Shown here: positions 55,092 to 64,000 of the stretch, in pieces
Numbering within the stretch: the first letter of the stretch is position 1
Layout: each line of letters opens with the position of its first letter
From: Viridothelium virens
Lineage: Eukaryota; Ascomycota; Dothideomycetes; Trypetheliales; Trypetheliaceae
DNA length: 64,000 nt
Assembly: GCA_010094025.1 (NCBI GenBank)
Contig: ML991805.1
Location: forward strand, 248,001-312,000
Direction of reading: 5' to 3'
The notes under the pieces: model-generated
Database searches by the model: none
The model's input: the letters and a program-made list of their open reading frames with translations, nothing else
Told to the model about the DNA's origin: nothing
Translations under genes and position numbers: made by a program

Positions 55092-56118
55092 TCACTTTTT
55101 GGTGTCTGGTGCCTGTGAAGGCTTAGTTGCAGCCTCAATCTCCTGCTTTTCTTCCATAAGCTCTTCTTTGGCCTTGATGCTTTTTTCCACCTGCTCCACT
55201 GCACGCTCTACCTCTACCTCCATCTCAGGCAACTTGAACCGTTCAGCGATGAGTTTGCCGTTCCATCCTTGTAGGAGCATCACATCTTCTGTACCATTGT
55301 TCGTTTGACCATCAACCAATTCGGCAACCCGCTTGACTTCATCATTTGTAGGTACGGGCGCGTTCCTAGTTCCTTGCCTCGTAGGATTCATCAAGCCAGC
55401 AGCGTAGAGTTCGTCCAGTGTTGACGAGGGCCTAGGAACAGCGCAATTATGTTCCAAAAGGGTCTGTAAATGTCGAGCGCCAAAAAAGGCTGCCGTATAT
55501 AATTAGCTATGAAACTTAGCAAGAGATTGCCGGTTCTTACCTCGATAATGTGACCAGGCTCGGAAAAGGAGGTAGAAACCAGGGATGTTTGGTATTCTGC
55601 TAGAATTAGCTCGGTGTCTGCATGCTCTACGAACAGTCCATTGATCAGAGTACTTGGCCATACATGGGGACCAAGGCGAACGGTAGAGTAAGAGGTGCAC
55701 CTATAGCACTCCATATCATTCGCTGCCGGTGAAGTGGTTGTCTCTCCAGTGCTAGCTTCTCCAGTATTTCTGGTACCTTCTGCTCTTTCAGAAACAAGCC
55801 AGGAAATAAAACTTCAATCTTGGGCTTGTCCTTCCTGATCACCTCTCTCCATTTGTTCGACAGTGGTGGTACCGATTTGAGACCCCATTCTTCGTACGGT
55901 ATCCTCTTGAAAGCTGCGTTACCATAGCGCGTGACAGTCTTCTTCCAAGCATTTATGCCTTTCTCTTCCGATTTTTCCCAGTCCGCCCAAGTCTGGCTCA
56001 CTTTTTGTGTAACGCGGTCGAGAAGAGGAGGTTTACTGCCCGCAGCAAGCTTAGGCTCTACACGCTCACAATAGATGAGAGTGCGACGAGTCGAGATTGG
56101 AAGTAGGAACAGGCGCAT
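55092..56118 (-). CDS. Mitochondrial K+/H+ exchange-related protein
   Basis: Three exons (56118-55664, 55596-55541, 55489-55092) encode 302 residues; exon 2 is 56 nt. MRLFLLPISTRRTLIYCERV is the typical start of this family (PF10173, yeast YDL183C type). A probable membrane segment spans both junctions (LTLPFALVPIIPNIPGFYLL), then RAWSHYRAFFGARHLQTLLE. The C-terminus is a charged coiled coil. Yeast members sit in the inner mitochondrial membrane and affect K+/H+ exchange together with Letm1-type proteins. The splicing assignment is supported by the continuous family motif across all three exons. Confidence 0.9.
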
Positions 56119-56572
56119 GGCGGGCGCCAGCGAAGTCCAAAACTATTGCAATAAGACAAAGGTCGACTGGAGTGACATTTTTGTATGAGTCGCGGAGGAA
56201 ACGCGGTCGCAGGGATCTAGCTAAACACCATGAAATCAACGTCATTTGAGCATCTCACCAAGTTATTCCTCGCCAATACCACCTAACATGTATCACTACT
56301 TCGCAAGACTCCGCTTTTAGTTGACCGGCCTTCCACTTTTCCGCATCGATATCAAATTGATTGGAGCCCCACTAAATAATAGAATTTCTCGCAGGGGTCT
56401 CCGTCCAAAAGCGCATTCATCCAATTTTTTTATTTTTTGCATTACCAGTCGCCGAGAACAGACATACACAGAAATACTAGGGGCTCTCTACTACCTGAAT
56501 AGACTCACATGGTTCACACTCCTAACTAGACCCTCATCGGCCGCCGAAGCCAAGGCCTGACTCGGCTTATCT
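56119..56572. other. Divergent intergenic region
   Basis: This is 454 bp holding the promoters of the exchange-related gene and the SRF1-like gene. Nothing else is seen. Confidence 0.5.
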
Positions 56573-57578
56573 ATGGCCTCTGACCAGTTGGATGCTACGG
56601 ACGACAATGTAGACAGACGACGGGCTGTGAGGACACTACCTCGTATGTGCTACTCGCAAAAAGACGTTCGCATTGACTATCGCTCACCTACCTCCTCTAG
56701 CATACGTACGCACATTCGATGAAGAAGACGCGCGCTGGCTCCAGCACCAAACGACTCCCAATGTCCCCCTCACCACCGCCCAAGCTCCTCGAGCCAATGC
56801 CCCCCGCGGCCGGCGATTCGACCACCTGCGAGAGCGCGAGCCTGTCATCATCACCCAGCCCATGCAGGCCTCCGCGCCCATGTGGCGCTCCTTCATGAGA
56901 GCCACCGCGCTGCCCGCTACAGAGCCGGGAGAGCGGGTGAGCCAGCAGTGGCTGCGACAACACATGCCGGACATGGATGGGCTTTGGACGCGACAATCGC
57001 CGGAGGAAGAGAAGGTGAAGAACGTGCCCCTGTTAAAGCGGATGGAGCGATGGCCGGCGGTCATCCGGCATACGGTGTTGCGGAACCCGTTCATCCCGCT
57101 TATTTTTCGAATCATCGTTCTGACGTGCTCGGTTACGGCATTGGGTCTGGGTGTGACTATATACAACCTTATTCGATCCGGTCCTTGCTCCTGGCGCTCC
57201 ACTAGCTCACTGATGGCCATCATCGTTGATAGTCCGGCGGTGCCCTACCTCCTCTACGTGACGTGGGACGAGTACACCTCGAAACCGCTTGGTTTGCGGA
57301 AACCTGCTGCCAAGATACGACTGATTTTCTTAGATTTGTACTTTATCATCTTCGATGCCTCGAATTTGACCTTAGCGTTCTTGTCTTTGACGGATAACCG
57401 TGAGGCTTGTTTACCTACCGACAGCGGTCCGAACCCATTGGCTTGTGTTAGTGATAGGGATATATGTGCACGAAAGAAGGCGCTGTCTGGGGTTCTGCTT
57501 GTAGCACTTGTGGCGTGGGTCCTCACATTCAGCGTTTCCGTATTTCGGGTTATCGAAAGAGTCAGCGGTAGACAGTGA
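56573..57578 (+). CDS. SRF1: SRF1-like membrane protein (regulator of phospholipase D)
   Basis: Two exons (56573-56642, 56701-57578) encode 315 residues. The N-terminus is cytosolic and basic, with RTLPPYVRTFDEEDARWLQH joined across the intron. Four membrane segments follow: IPLIFRIIVLTCSVTALGLG, SLMAIIVDSPAVPYLLYV, LIFLDLYFIIFDASNLTLAF and LSGVLLVALVAWVLTFSVSV. The WDEYTSKPLGLRKP loop and the RKKAL stretch before the last helix fit fungal Srf1. In yeast Srf1 regulates Spo14 phospholipase D. The assignment rests on my recognition of the pattern, not on a search. Confidence 0.68.
56740..57080. other. C-to-G skew island 10
   Basis: In bases 56761-56820 I count 30 C and 13 G; the G-rich half runs from about 56930 to 57080. 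Weaker and shorter than the others; it lies in a plus-strand gene. Confidence 0.4.
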
Positions 57579-57709
57579 CGTTGACAAGTATGATTACCTG
57601 TATGAGACACTCAGTTTTCTCAATGTCTTCATACCCGAATATGCTCATCAGTAATATCCCTATATACATGATACGTTCTACGTCATGACTCAACGTTTAC
57701 TCATTTACC

Positions 57710-58410
57710 CACCCATCTCTCGTCCCATGCTCTACTTATACAACAACTCATAAACCATCTCTCCAATCGCCAAACTACTCGTCAACCCGGGACTCTCAAT
57801 CCCCATCAAATTCACCCACCCCTCCCATCCTTCCTCCCGCTTAATCCAAAAATCCCGAAACCCCGCCCCGCCCGCCACCGCGCTCGCCCTCCCCAACTTC
57901 GGCCGTATCCCCGCGTAATCCAGCTGGATCGCGGTCTCGTCGACACCGGGCAGGTAGCTCTTGATCTCGGCGACTGCCTCTGCAAACTTCTCGGGGCTCA
58001 TGCTGGGAGAGTACGAAGTCGGCGAGTCGACCCACTCGACGTCCGGCCCGAATCGGATCCGCCCGGCGATGTCGAGCGTGAGATGTGTGCCCAGCCCGCC
58101 GTGGCCTGGGCGTGGGGCGGGGTAGACGAGAGTGCGAGGGCGGGGACGCGAGGGAGAGTAGGAGAAGTAGTTGCCCTTGGCGTAGGAGGGGTTGATGTGC
58201 GCTGAAGGGGGCTGGATCATGTTGTTGATGTGGGTAGCGTAGAGGCCGGCGGAGTTGATGAGCGTTTCGGCGGTGATGGGCTCCGAGCCTTCCGGGGAGG
58301 AAGAGGGTTGGTCGGGAGAGGTGGTCCAGATTTTCCAGCCGCTCCGGCCGCGGTCGATGGGTTCGATGTGGGAGACGGTGGAGTGGAAGGCGCAGTCGCC
58401 GCCGAGATCT
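57710..58410. other. C-to-G skew island 11
   Basis: C-rich from about 57710 to 57930, G-rich from about 57960 to 58410, in a minus-strand gene and starting just beyond its stop codon. Confidence 0.7.
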
Positions 58411-59069
58411 TCAAAAGCGCCTTGGAGGAAGGTCATATAGGAATGGCTATCGATAATACCGGTCGTGGGACTTTCGAGGACACCCGCTTCAGCCCGGACG
58501 TCGGATTCGCGACGGTGGGCTTCCTCAGGGGAGACATAGCGAACGGGGACACCGATAGACTGAGCATGATCGAAGACTTTCTGGAGTTCTCCCATTTGCT
58601 GCGAATCTTGCGCAACAATCCATTTACCGCAATTCATGTAGGGAATGGAATATCTGTCGCAGAGATCGTACATCATTTCTTTACCTTGTATGCACAGTTT
58701 CGTCTTGAGGGAGTCTTGGCCATAATATATACCCGCATGGATCACCTGTGACATTTTAGCAATGGTCTCGACAGAGCCACTGTTGGTAAGTTCAGGGAAG
58801 CAAAACCCTCTCAGAAGTTGATCATACTAAGGCTCCTCGTAAGGGCCACTCACCTCCGAATTGCGGCTGCTAGTTTCTGTTCCGATGCTACCGTGTTTCT
58901 CAATGAGAACGGTCGATGCACCGACTTTGCTTTGTATCTTTCTTGCTATCGCCAAGCCGACAGCACCTCCACCAATGACTGCATGTGTAAAGTCTGCACT
59001 CTGTCTTACAGAGGACGAAAAAGCTCGACAGCCACGAGATGCCCCTACCAGCGCTGTACGTGTGAGCAT
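57732..59069 (-). CDS. L-2-hydroxyglutarate dehydrogenase, mitochondrial
   Basis: Two exons (59069-58854, 58745-57732) encode 409 residues. The N-terminus is a probable mitochondrial presequence ([20 protein letters not shown]), followed by [17 protein letters not shown], a GxGxxG FAD motif. The junction joins SRNSEV with [13 protein letters not shown], which is the conserved [14 protein letters not shown] block of this family. [20 protein letters not shown] and [12 protein letters not shown] are further family motifs. The enzyme oxidises L-2-hydroxyglutarate, a by-product of malate dehydrogenase, to 2-oxoglutarate and passes electrons to ubiquinone. It converges with the SRF1-like gene (153 bp between stops). 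Confidence 0.95.
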
Positions 59070-61312
59070 CGTCAGGGGCAGGAGAATGGTGTACGAAATA
59101 CAAGATTTCGATTATTTTCAGCAAACAATTTTGCTGATAATATTACAGTTTATATTCCCCGAACATGTGATCATTCTGTAGCTCTGAATAGACAAAGAAA
59201 TTACAGTACCTTTTTCTGGGTCGATTAGGTTGGACGTTGAGGATGACGTCGGGAAATACGCGATACGATAAAAAAAACTCGTCCGATTTTGACACAGACC
59301 ACCTGCCCTATCTTCTGCCCTCTCTCCTCCCACCTCTCATTCTTTAATGTTTTTGCTGCCTACAATGCCCAGAGAGATTATTTTCCGATATTAGCAGAGC
59401 AGAAAGCCAAACATTTACTGTCAAATTCCAAAGCATATGACTTGAGAGGTGTTTGTCATTGTTTGGGTCGTTGGTGCCAATTTCGGACGGTTTTTCCTCC
59501 CCTAGAGAGCTACCTACTCCGTTAGGTTCTCAGTAATTTTCCGACATCTTGACCAACCCACATCCCATTGTTCTCTGGGGGAGCACCCCCCCCAGTGTGA
59601 TCATGACACGAGAAGCGGCACCTTCGTCTCTTGGTGGTCAATGTATCGTATATTGCTGTCTCTAATCATGCCAAGTAACTCGCTCCTCAATTCTTCCTTT
59701 CAACCTATTGATAAATAGCTAACCATAACCTATCTAGTCCCGAGTGTCGTTCCATTTATAGATGATAGATACGCTTCATTACCACCTTACTATCAGTATA
59801 CTTCCTTCCAGGCGCTTGGGACCTACGGTGCCAAGTCGCTTCCTGTTTTCTGTGACACGGCTAGAATCCCTCCATACTTACGGTGTTACATTAGACCCAT
59901 ATCAACATCGACTTTCGATTGCTAGACCCTCATTCCGCCCCAATCAATCCTCGCAGAATGAAAGATCAAAAACAATAGTCACGTCATCTCATGCCTTGAG
60001 GCAGAAGTATAAACACTGCTCCGCGTGGACCCCACCTATGAAATTCCTTGTTTTGCAACTGTCCTAGCTTCGAAATTCCCCTTTACCGTACATCTTTTAC
60101 GCCAGCCTCGGCGTCCTCGTCAACTTTGCTCTCAGCTTCCGCGGTTTCCACTACGTCGTCTTCTGTTATGAGATCGACTGTGGCGACTACTCCTTCGACA
60201 TCTTCATCGCACGCATGAGTATGCCCCTTCATCGCTGGGGGGCGCTTTTTCCAACAGAACTTGTTACCAGTGAGCTTAGCTCTGCAACCGCGGCTGTCTT
60301 CGTCACGTCCTCCTTCCAGCACCTGCATAGTGCATACCGTAGCCTGTCCGCCGGAGCTCGAGCCGGGAATGGCGCTGGAATAACAGTCGCTGCGCTCTCC
60401 CATTGCTCTTGCTCTCCGGGTATTTGTTCGAAGAAGAAGAAAACATCGGCAATTGAAGGTAGACGCCCTAACCGTGGAGGAGAAGAGTATGCTAGCATGA
60501 GATGGGAAAACATTTATATGTCCATGCTCCAGACGGAAGGTGAAAATCCAAACGCTGCGGGCCCAACTTGGTGGCCGTTTGTGCGGAGCTCGGAGGAAGG
60601 TTACAGATGTTAAGTGGCGCTACAGAACGATCATAGTATCGACGCTGAAAAAAAAAAGAGCAAACAAAAAAAAAACAGGAGACACACGCTAACCCCTACC
60701 GTTATACTCCGATTGCTAAATCGCTAGCTTGTCAAGTTCCGAGCGATGTCTACTCATTAAGACACAGGTACCTTTTCACTCGTCCTTAAACGCACCAAGA
60801 AGGCTTTGGAATACAGTGACAAGAAGAAGAATGACCTATACCCAATAGCGTTTCAGGGACCAAGCAAGCGATTCTTCGATGAAACTGTTAGCAAAGTCAG
60901 CTTTGAAGACTCCTACGGGAAACTAGAGCTTTTCTGAAGGACAAATACAGGAAGACCATTCGGCAGAACGAAAGAGGCCCTACCGATTCGCAAAATAGTA
61001 GAGCACGGCTTCCATGAGCGGGCATCCTGTAGAGGGTATGACGGGAGGGATCTGCCACCACTCGACATGATCCAGACCGAGAGTCTCTTTGGGTTGCACA
61101 GTGAATAACTTCGATGACGATTACTCCTGTAGTGTTCCAAGGAACCAATTCCACGGTCTCTCCACTTCATGGGCCGGTTCAGGCTCCCTAGAGTTCCATG
61201 CTAGTGTAGTCACCTTCTCCAGAGACTAATACTACGATAGCTCTTATTTCGAAAATTCCTATGGCTTCTTTAAGGAACTCAGTTTACAAAAGACACGACC
61301 AGAACAATGAAA
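59070..61312. other. Intergenic region of 2.2 kb
   Basis: No gene I can support strongly. A 106-aa minus-strand frame with an acidic C-terminus (60083-60403) starts with ATG but matches nothing I know. Two A-runs lie at about 60648-60676. There is no sign of a transposon. Confidence 0.5.
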
Positions 61313-62958
61313 CTAACAGGCGATCAAAGCTACTTTACATCCATGCCTACTTTCAGCAGTCATTCTATGCTCTTCTGCCCACGGTTCGGGGTCTCGATTT
61401 TCAATAGCTGAAAATTCTTGCAAGAGCCGCGTCAAGACGTAGGATATCTCGGCGAGTACCATGTTTTGTGCAGGGCAGATGCGTGGCCCGCCGAGGAAAG
61501 GAACGTATTCCCACCCTACTCGTCGCCCTTCCCAGCGCTCTGGACGGAAGTCTTCGGCATCGGCTCCCCAAATGGATTCGTCCCGATGCAGTGAATAGAC
61601 GTGCATTGCAACAACTTGCCCCTTATGGACCAGAAATGGAAAGTCTCCATTCTGGCCCCCGCCACATGGGAGAACCGTCGACTTGAGACACATACGGAAA
61701 GATTCATGTATTGGTGAGTGAAGCCTGATAGCTGTTTCCGAAATCAGCAGGGAAAGCTTCATAGGCTTGAACATACTACCTTCATTTACGGTATACCGAA
61801 GATAAGCCAATGACTTCAAAGATTCAAAGGTTAGATCTGTGCCCTCTAGTTTCCCAACTTCGGCGCGAAGCTTTTCCCACACACGAGGGTGGCGAGCCAA
61901 AAGGTATATAGTGTTGCTTACGGCAATAGCAGTTGAATCGCGTGCGGGGAAAAAGACATTCAGGATCTGATTACGGAGCTCGATCTTGTCTGAGGTTTCC
62001 TTTGCCATCTCTTGAAGAAGAGTGATCTTCTTTCGGTTTCCATATTCATCATCCCTCGATTTTGCAGATTTTGAATGACGTTGCTGTTGTGAACTGAGAG
62101 CATTCTCAACGTATCGATCGATAAATGCGTGGACTTTGCTGACTGCGCTTTTCCATTCGGGATCCCATCTATGCAGAAATCTGAATCGACCCAGCTGCTG
62201 ACGTTTGCCTACCCCCTTAAGGGCTTTATCAAACGAAGAAAGAAAATCTTGAGCATCGAATGATGACTCCTGTGATAAGGATTCCACAGACTCTCCCAAG
62301 AAGAATTCGGTAGAAGTGTCAAGATACTGTTACGACGTGAACAAGGATTGATTAGTCAACGAGTTATGTCTAGGCAACATACAATGTGTCTTACCAGACG
62401 TTTGAGCAGCGGCTGTAGATCGATAGTTGAGCCATCTTTCGGTATAAGCGCAAGCAGTTGCCGAAAATGTTTCTCGTAAGACTCAAAGTCAGAAATTTGG
62501 GCTCGAGAGAAAGTTGGACGAATAAGAGCTCGTGAGTGCGACCAAAACACGCCATCCGTATTTAGAATGCCCCGATCGATGAATGGGGCACTCAATCCTG
62601 CCCTAAGCGGTTCAATCCCAAACTCGCCGAAGGCAGTGGCTGTAACGGCCTGTATATTCTTGGGATCACACGTGTGAATTTTGGTTTGATTCCACGATGG
62701 TTCCAACCAGGTTTTGCCATATTCTTTGAAGAGACTTTGAGTGAAAGGAGCCGCTCGTCCGGTTGCGTACGCTTCTGCCCGTTGCTTCGGTAAGAGTGTT
62801 CGCCAGAGTCCATCAGCGTGCTGGTATCGCGGAATCGGCTTGCAATGGTGAGAGTGACACAAATCCCTCCTTCGCCATAGTTCAGAGCTAAGCTTGTATA
62901 AACGAAGACATACGACAGAAATGATAAGAAGACCAACGGTATTCAGCATTTGGGCCAT
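61313..62958 (-). CDS. Cytochrome P450, CYP52-like
   Basis: Three exons (62958-62395, 62326-61780, 61731-61313) encode 509 residues. The N-terminal LLIISVVCLRLYKL is a membrane anchor. The I-helix is FFPARDSTAIAVSNT, with the Gly of the usual AGRDTT replaced. The ExxR of the K-helix (EAIR in NEAIRLHSP) appears only after removing the last intron, which supports the model. The heme loop FLGGPRICPAQ carries the thiolate Cys at 456. The LPCGGG and GPRIC features are those of the CYP52/CYP539-type fatty-acid and alkane hydroxylase group. It needs a P450 reductase encoded elsewhere. Substrate unknown. Confidence 0.92.
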
Positions 62959-63360
62959 GGCTGACGACTAGGCGTGAAGCAGGAGACAGTCGAGAAGGCC
63001 AAAGGCTGAGACTCGTTTATGCACATGTCGGGACCTTTAAAATACCTACCTTACCTAGGTAGGTACTGTCCGTGCCACACAGACATAAGTTCCGCAGCTC
63101 AAATCCATTATGCGTCACGTGCAGTTTCGTTGGCTTCGGAGGGCTTGGTCCCTGATAAATTAATTGGGTTTACAAGCCTAAATACATGGGTCTCAACAAT
63201 TCCTGAACTAAATTGAAGTCTCCCGAACTAAGCTCATCCGGCTTTCAGACGGCATCCCTCAAATGCCTAAATTTTGTAGACTCTGATTAACCCAACCCCA
63301 TCTCTCTCAGAGCCCATCTGTGGAGTTAGAGAAAGCCGACTGCATTTTAGACGTTACCGC
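62959..63360. other. P450 promoter region
   Basis: This is 402 bp with a TACCTAGGTA-based palindrome at 63043-63065, about 85-107 bp before the P450 ATG. No gene is seen. Confidence 0.5.
63043..63065. repeat. TACCTAGGTA palindrome with flanking copies
   Basis: A perfect palindrome TACCTAGGTA (63052-63061) is flanked by TACCTACC on the left and GGTA on the right. The core and its right side recur at 24803. Confidence 0.65.
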
Positions 63361-64000
63361 TCATACGAAGTCATGGTCTTGTTTGATACCTCGGTCCTCC
63401 ACCATGCCTTGCGACCGCCTGTTCTCTTCGATACTCTTGTGTTCAACTATTGGCCTGCTCGAGCTCGACTCTTCTGAATGTACTATATGTGCAGTCGAAC
63501 CAGTCCTTTCTTGTCCACTGAGCTCGATGAAACGAGAGCCGTGACTGGAACTATGCTGGGAATGCAAAGAAAAGATACTTCGAACGCTATCAATAATCTG
63601 TTGCGTTGAGATCACTGGCAGCAATGTCTGAAGTGTAGGGAGACAGGCGGCAATCAAGGCCAAGCCCGCTTCAATCATCGACCAGTAGAAAACTCGAGTC
63701 AAGGTCACTTGAAAGATGTTAGCAACGATCTGACTCTAAAAGAAAAGTAACTTACGGTCCTCATCCATATTAGGGTCGCTACCCGCTAGCATGATATCAG
63801 CATGTTACCTGATCAAGGTATCAAAGATAAGAATGCCCATACCATTAATCACCTCAATGTATAAGACCATACGCACAATCGATGCGGCAATGGATCTTGT
63901 ACGGTCAGCTTGGAGCACTAAAGACGAAGAAGTTTTCAGATGCGTACACTCCACCAAGCAAAAAAATGCCAGTGACGTAGAGTTTCCGGAAAGATGTCAT
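63361..64000 (-). CDS. Fungal rhodopsin-like integral membrane protein, C-terminal part
   Basis: Only the 3' part is in the window. The last exon is 63707-63361: LTLTRVFYWSMIEAGLALIA then ACLPTLQTLL, which is the seventh-helix signature of the large PF20684 family of fungal plasma-membrane proteins. A Ser-rich, charged cytoplasmic tail ends the protein. Upstream, FRKLYVTGIFLLGG and SIAASIVRMVLYIEVIN are further helices from at least two more exons, whose junctions I could not settle. The family contains proteins related to Pth11-type receptors in sequence, but ligands are mostly unknown. Confidence 0.75.

Noticed and set aside
60083-60403. 106-aa minus-strand frame with an acidic tail as a small gene
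   Set aside because: It has an ATG but no recognisable family or splice partner. Kept only as a note in the intergenic entry.

Overview
The window is nuclear DNA of a filamentous ascomycete (Pezizomycotina). Genes are dense, on both strands, and split by many short introns (about 43-180 nt) with GT donors, CTAAC/CTGAC-like branch sites and AG acceptors. Binuclear zinc-cluster regulators, a fungal nitrate/nitrite reductase pair, GH28 and GH125 enzymes and a LaeA-like methyltransferase fit this group. The class cannot be fixed from sequence alone. I recognise 30 protein-coding genes, two of them cut by the window ends. I see no rRNA, no convincing tRNA, no CRISPR array and no recognisable transposon.

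Layout. 1-4.2 kb: CTF18 clamp-loader subunit (partial) divergent from a BTB protein. 4.8-9.6 kb: a divergent pair of zinc-cluster regulators. 9.7-10.9 kb: a dehydrogenase. 11.5-19 kb: the nitrate assimilation pair niiA and niaD, tandem on the minus strand, with GATA sites and a NirA-type box upstream of niiA. 19.7-27.6 kb: a Myb/SANT-like protein, an orphan protein, the SNARE BOS1, a SnoaL-like protein and the endocytosis protein END3. 28.2-36.5 kb: fructosyl-amine-oxidase-like flavoenzyme, an orphan, a six-exon methyltransferase divergent from a dehydrogenase, and a secreted GH125 mannosidase. 37.3-47.4 kb: a metabolic cluster with a zinc-cluster regulator, NmrA-like protein, metallo-beta-lactamase-fold hydrolase, isocitrate-lyase-superfamily lyase, MmgE/PrpD protein and alpha/beta hydrolase. 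48.5-59 kb: secreted GH28 enzyme, PH-domain protein, mitochondrial K+/H+ exchange-related protein, SRF1-like membrane protein and L-2-hydroxyglutarate dehydrogenase. 61.3-64 kb: a CYP52-like P450 and the end of a fungal rhodopsin-like membrane protein.

The gene set suggests nitrogen scavenging (nitrate reduction, amine oxidation), plant and fungal wall degradation, and an inducible pathway at 37-47 kb in which a dehydratase-type enzyme and a carbon-carbon lyase could act in sequence on a citrate- or malate-like acid.

The most unusual signal is at the DNA level. At least eleven islands of about 0.5-1 kb show a C-rich half followed by a G-rich half on the plus strand. The order is the same whichever strand the gene uses, and the islands run through introns and past stop codons. 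Codon choice and transcription do not explain this. Second is a 10-nt micro-exon inside the zinc-cluster motif of the regulator at 37-40 kb.

Gene models were built by hand. Splice sites were chosen by consensus and by checking that the reading phase closes over the whole gene; none has been tested against transcripts.
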